From positions 744,001-808,000 of the forward strand of contig JBDXCG010000004.1 in assembly GCA_039980455.1 (NCBI GenBank): DNA of 64,000 bases. The letters run 5' to 3'. Below are positions 63,684 through 64,000 of this stretch, one piece after another. The first letter of the stretch is position 1; every line of letters begins with the position of its first letter. Both the position numbers and the translations under genes were made by a program. The DNA comes from CALINF01 sp039980455. Lineage in GTDB: Bacteria; Pseudomonadota; Gammaproteobacteria; Pseudomonadales; Halieaceae. Under the pieces are notes generated by a model. It did not search any database and had not been told where the DNA came from. It was given only the letters and a program-made list of their open reading frames with translations.

Positions 63684-64000
63684 GCGTAACCTGGCGTCTA
63701 GCCTGGCGTAATCTGTGGCGCCATTCACGGAGAACCTGGTTAACCGTGGGGGCGATGATATTTTGCAATGTGTTGTTGGTTTTTCTGATCTCGCTGCAGC
63801 TGGGCTCATACAAAATGATGATCGATAACACGTTGAACGCGTTTACCGGGCACGCCCAGATTCAGCATGTGGCGTATCTTGAGGAGCAGAAAATGCGCCA
63901 GAGCGTGCCAGACGTGGCGGCATTAGCGGCTAGCGTACGAGCGCGGGACGGTGTCGCGGCTGCCTCTGCCAGAGCTGTGGCATTTGCGCTCGCCTCTAGC
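63680..64000 (+). CDS. FtsX/LolC-E-type ABC permease, N-terminal part
   Basis: The first 107 codons of a gene that runs off the window. It starts with GTG overlapping the LolA-like stop. The product opens with TWRLAWRNLWRHSRRTW, then a membrane segment (IFCNVLLVFLISLQLGS), then a periplasmic part with GHAQIQHVAYLEEQ. This is the standard N-terminus of FtsX/MacB-type permeases. With the LolA-like protein it probably forms a lipid or lipoprotein transport pair; an ATPase gene is expected further on. Confidence 0.82.
   Translation, partial: MSVTWRLAWRNLWRHSRRTWLTVGAMIFCNVLLVFLISLQLGSYKMMIDNTLNAFTGHAQIQHVAYLEEQKMRQSVPDVAALAASVRARDGVAAASARAVAFALASS

Noticed and set aside
1..64000. Mobile element or prophage origin for the lipid locus
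   Set aside because: No integrase, transposase, tRNA attachment site or flanking repeats were seen, and base composition looks even by eye.

Overview
The window reads as chromosome of a free-living, probably marine gammaproteobacterium with about 53% GC. Cyanophycin metabolism, an alpha carbonic anhydrase, a BepA-like protease, an LptF/LptG pair, a stand-alone EF-G and DUF3080/DUF4136 lipoproteins fit the OM60/NOR5 (Halieaceae) group. That placement is inference from gene content and not a phylogeny. Genes are tightly packed: 4-nt ATGA/GTGA/TTGA overlaps, tail-to-tail overlaps and TTG/GTG starts are common. I found no tRNA, rRNA, CRISPR array, insertion sequence or prophage.

0-5.7 kb is a cyanophycin operon: the end of an isoaspartyl dipeptidase, cyanophycinase (cphB), cyanophycin synthetase (cphA) and a second Mur-ligase-type CphA relative without an ATP-grasp domain. 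5.7-16.3 kb is mixed metabolism: carboxylesterase, prolyl-hydroxylase-like protein, two hot-dog (MaoC) proteins, GST-like protein, MFS transporter, a degenerate DUF885 protein, cytochrome P450 and a Crp/Fnr-type regulator.

16.3-46.3 kb is the striking part: a long envelope-lipid locus. Its core matches the bacterial ceramide pathway known from Caulobacter: serine palmitoyltransferase, its ACP, a fatty acyl-AMP ligase, a CerR-like ketoceramide reductase, a GNAT-type ceramide synthase candidate, plus a lipid kinase (ceramide kinase candidate) and an Sfp-type phosphopantetheinyl transferase. Around the core are an FA2H-like hydroxylase, LpxL-like acyltransferases, PAPS-type sulfotransferases, 2-oxoglutarate/iron oxygenases, three ELM1-family (GT-B-like) proteins, an unclassified GT-A-like family, a GT2, an O-antigen-ligase-like protein, an MsbA-like ABC exporter and LptF/LptG. 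A paralogous block (sulfotransferase, GT-A-like, oxygenase, LpxL-like) recurs at 54.2-57.9 kb. The best single hypothesis is synthesis and export of a hydroxylated, acylated, glycosylated and sulfated sphingolipid of the outer membrane; sulfation of a surface glycan or lipid A is the main alternative.

46.3-54 kb holds EF-G with a clear terminator, a DyP peroxidase, carbonic anhydrase, a periplasmic binding protein, a BepA-like metalloprotease and an outer-membrane beta-barrel. 58-64 kb holds an AI-2E family permease, DUF4136 and DUF3080 lipoproteins, a phospholipase-D-type protein, and a LolA-superfamily protein translationally coupled to an FtsX/LolC-E-type permease that runs off the end.
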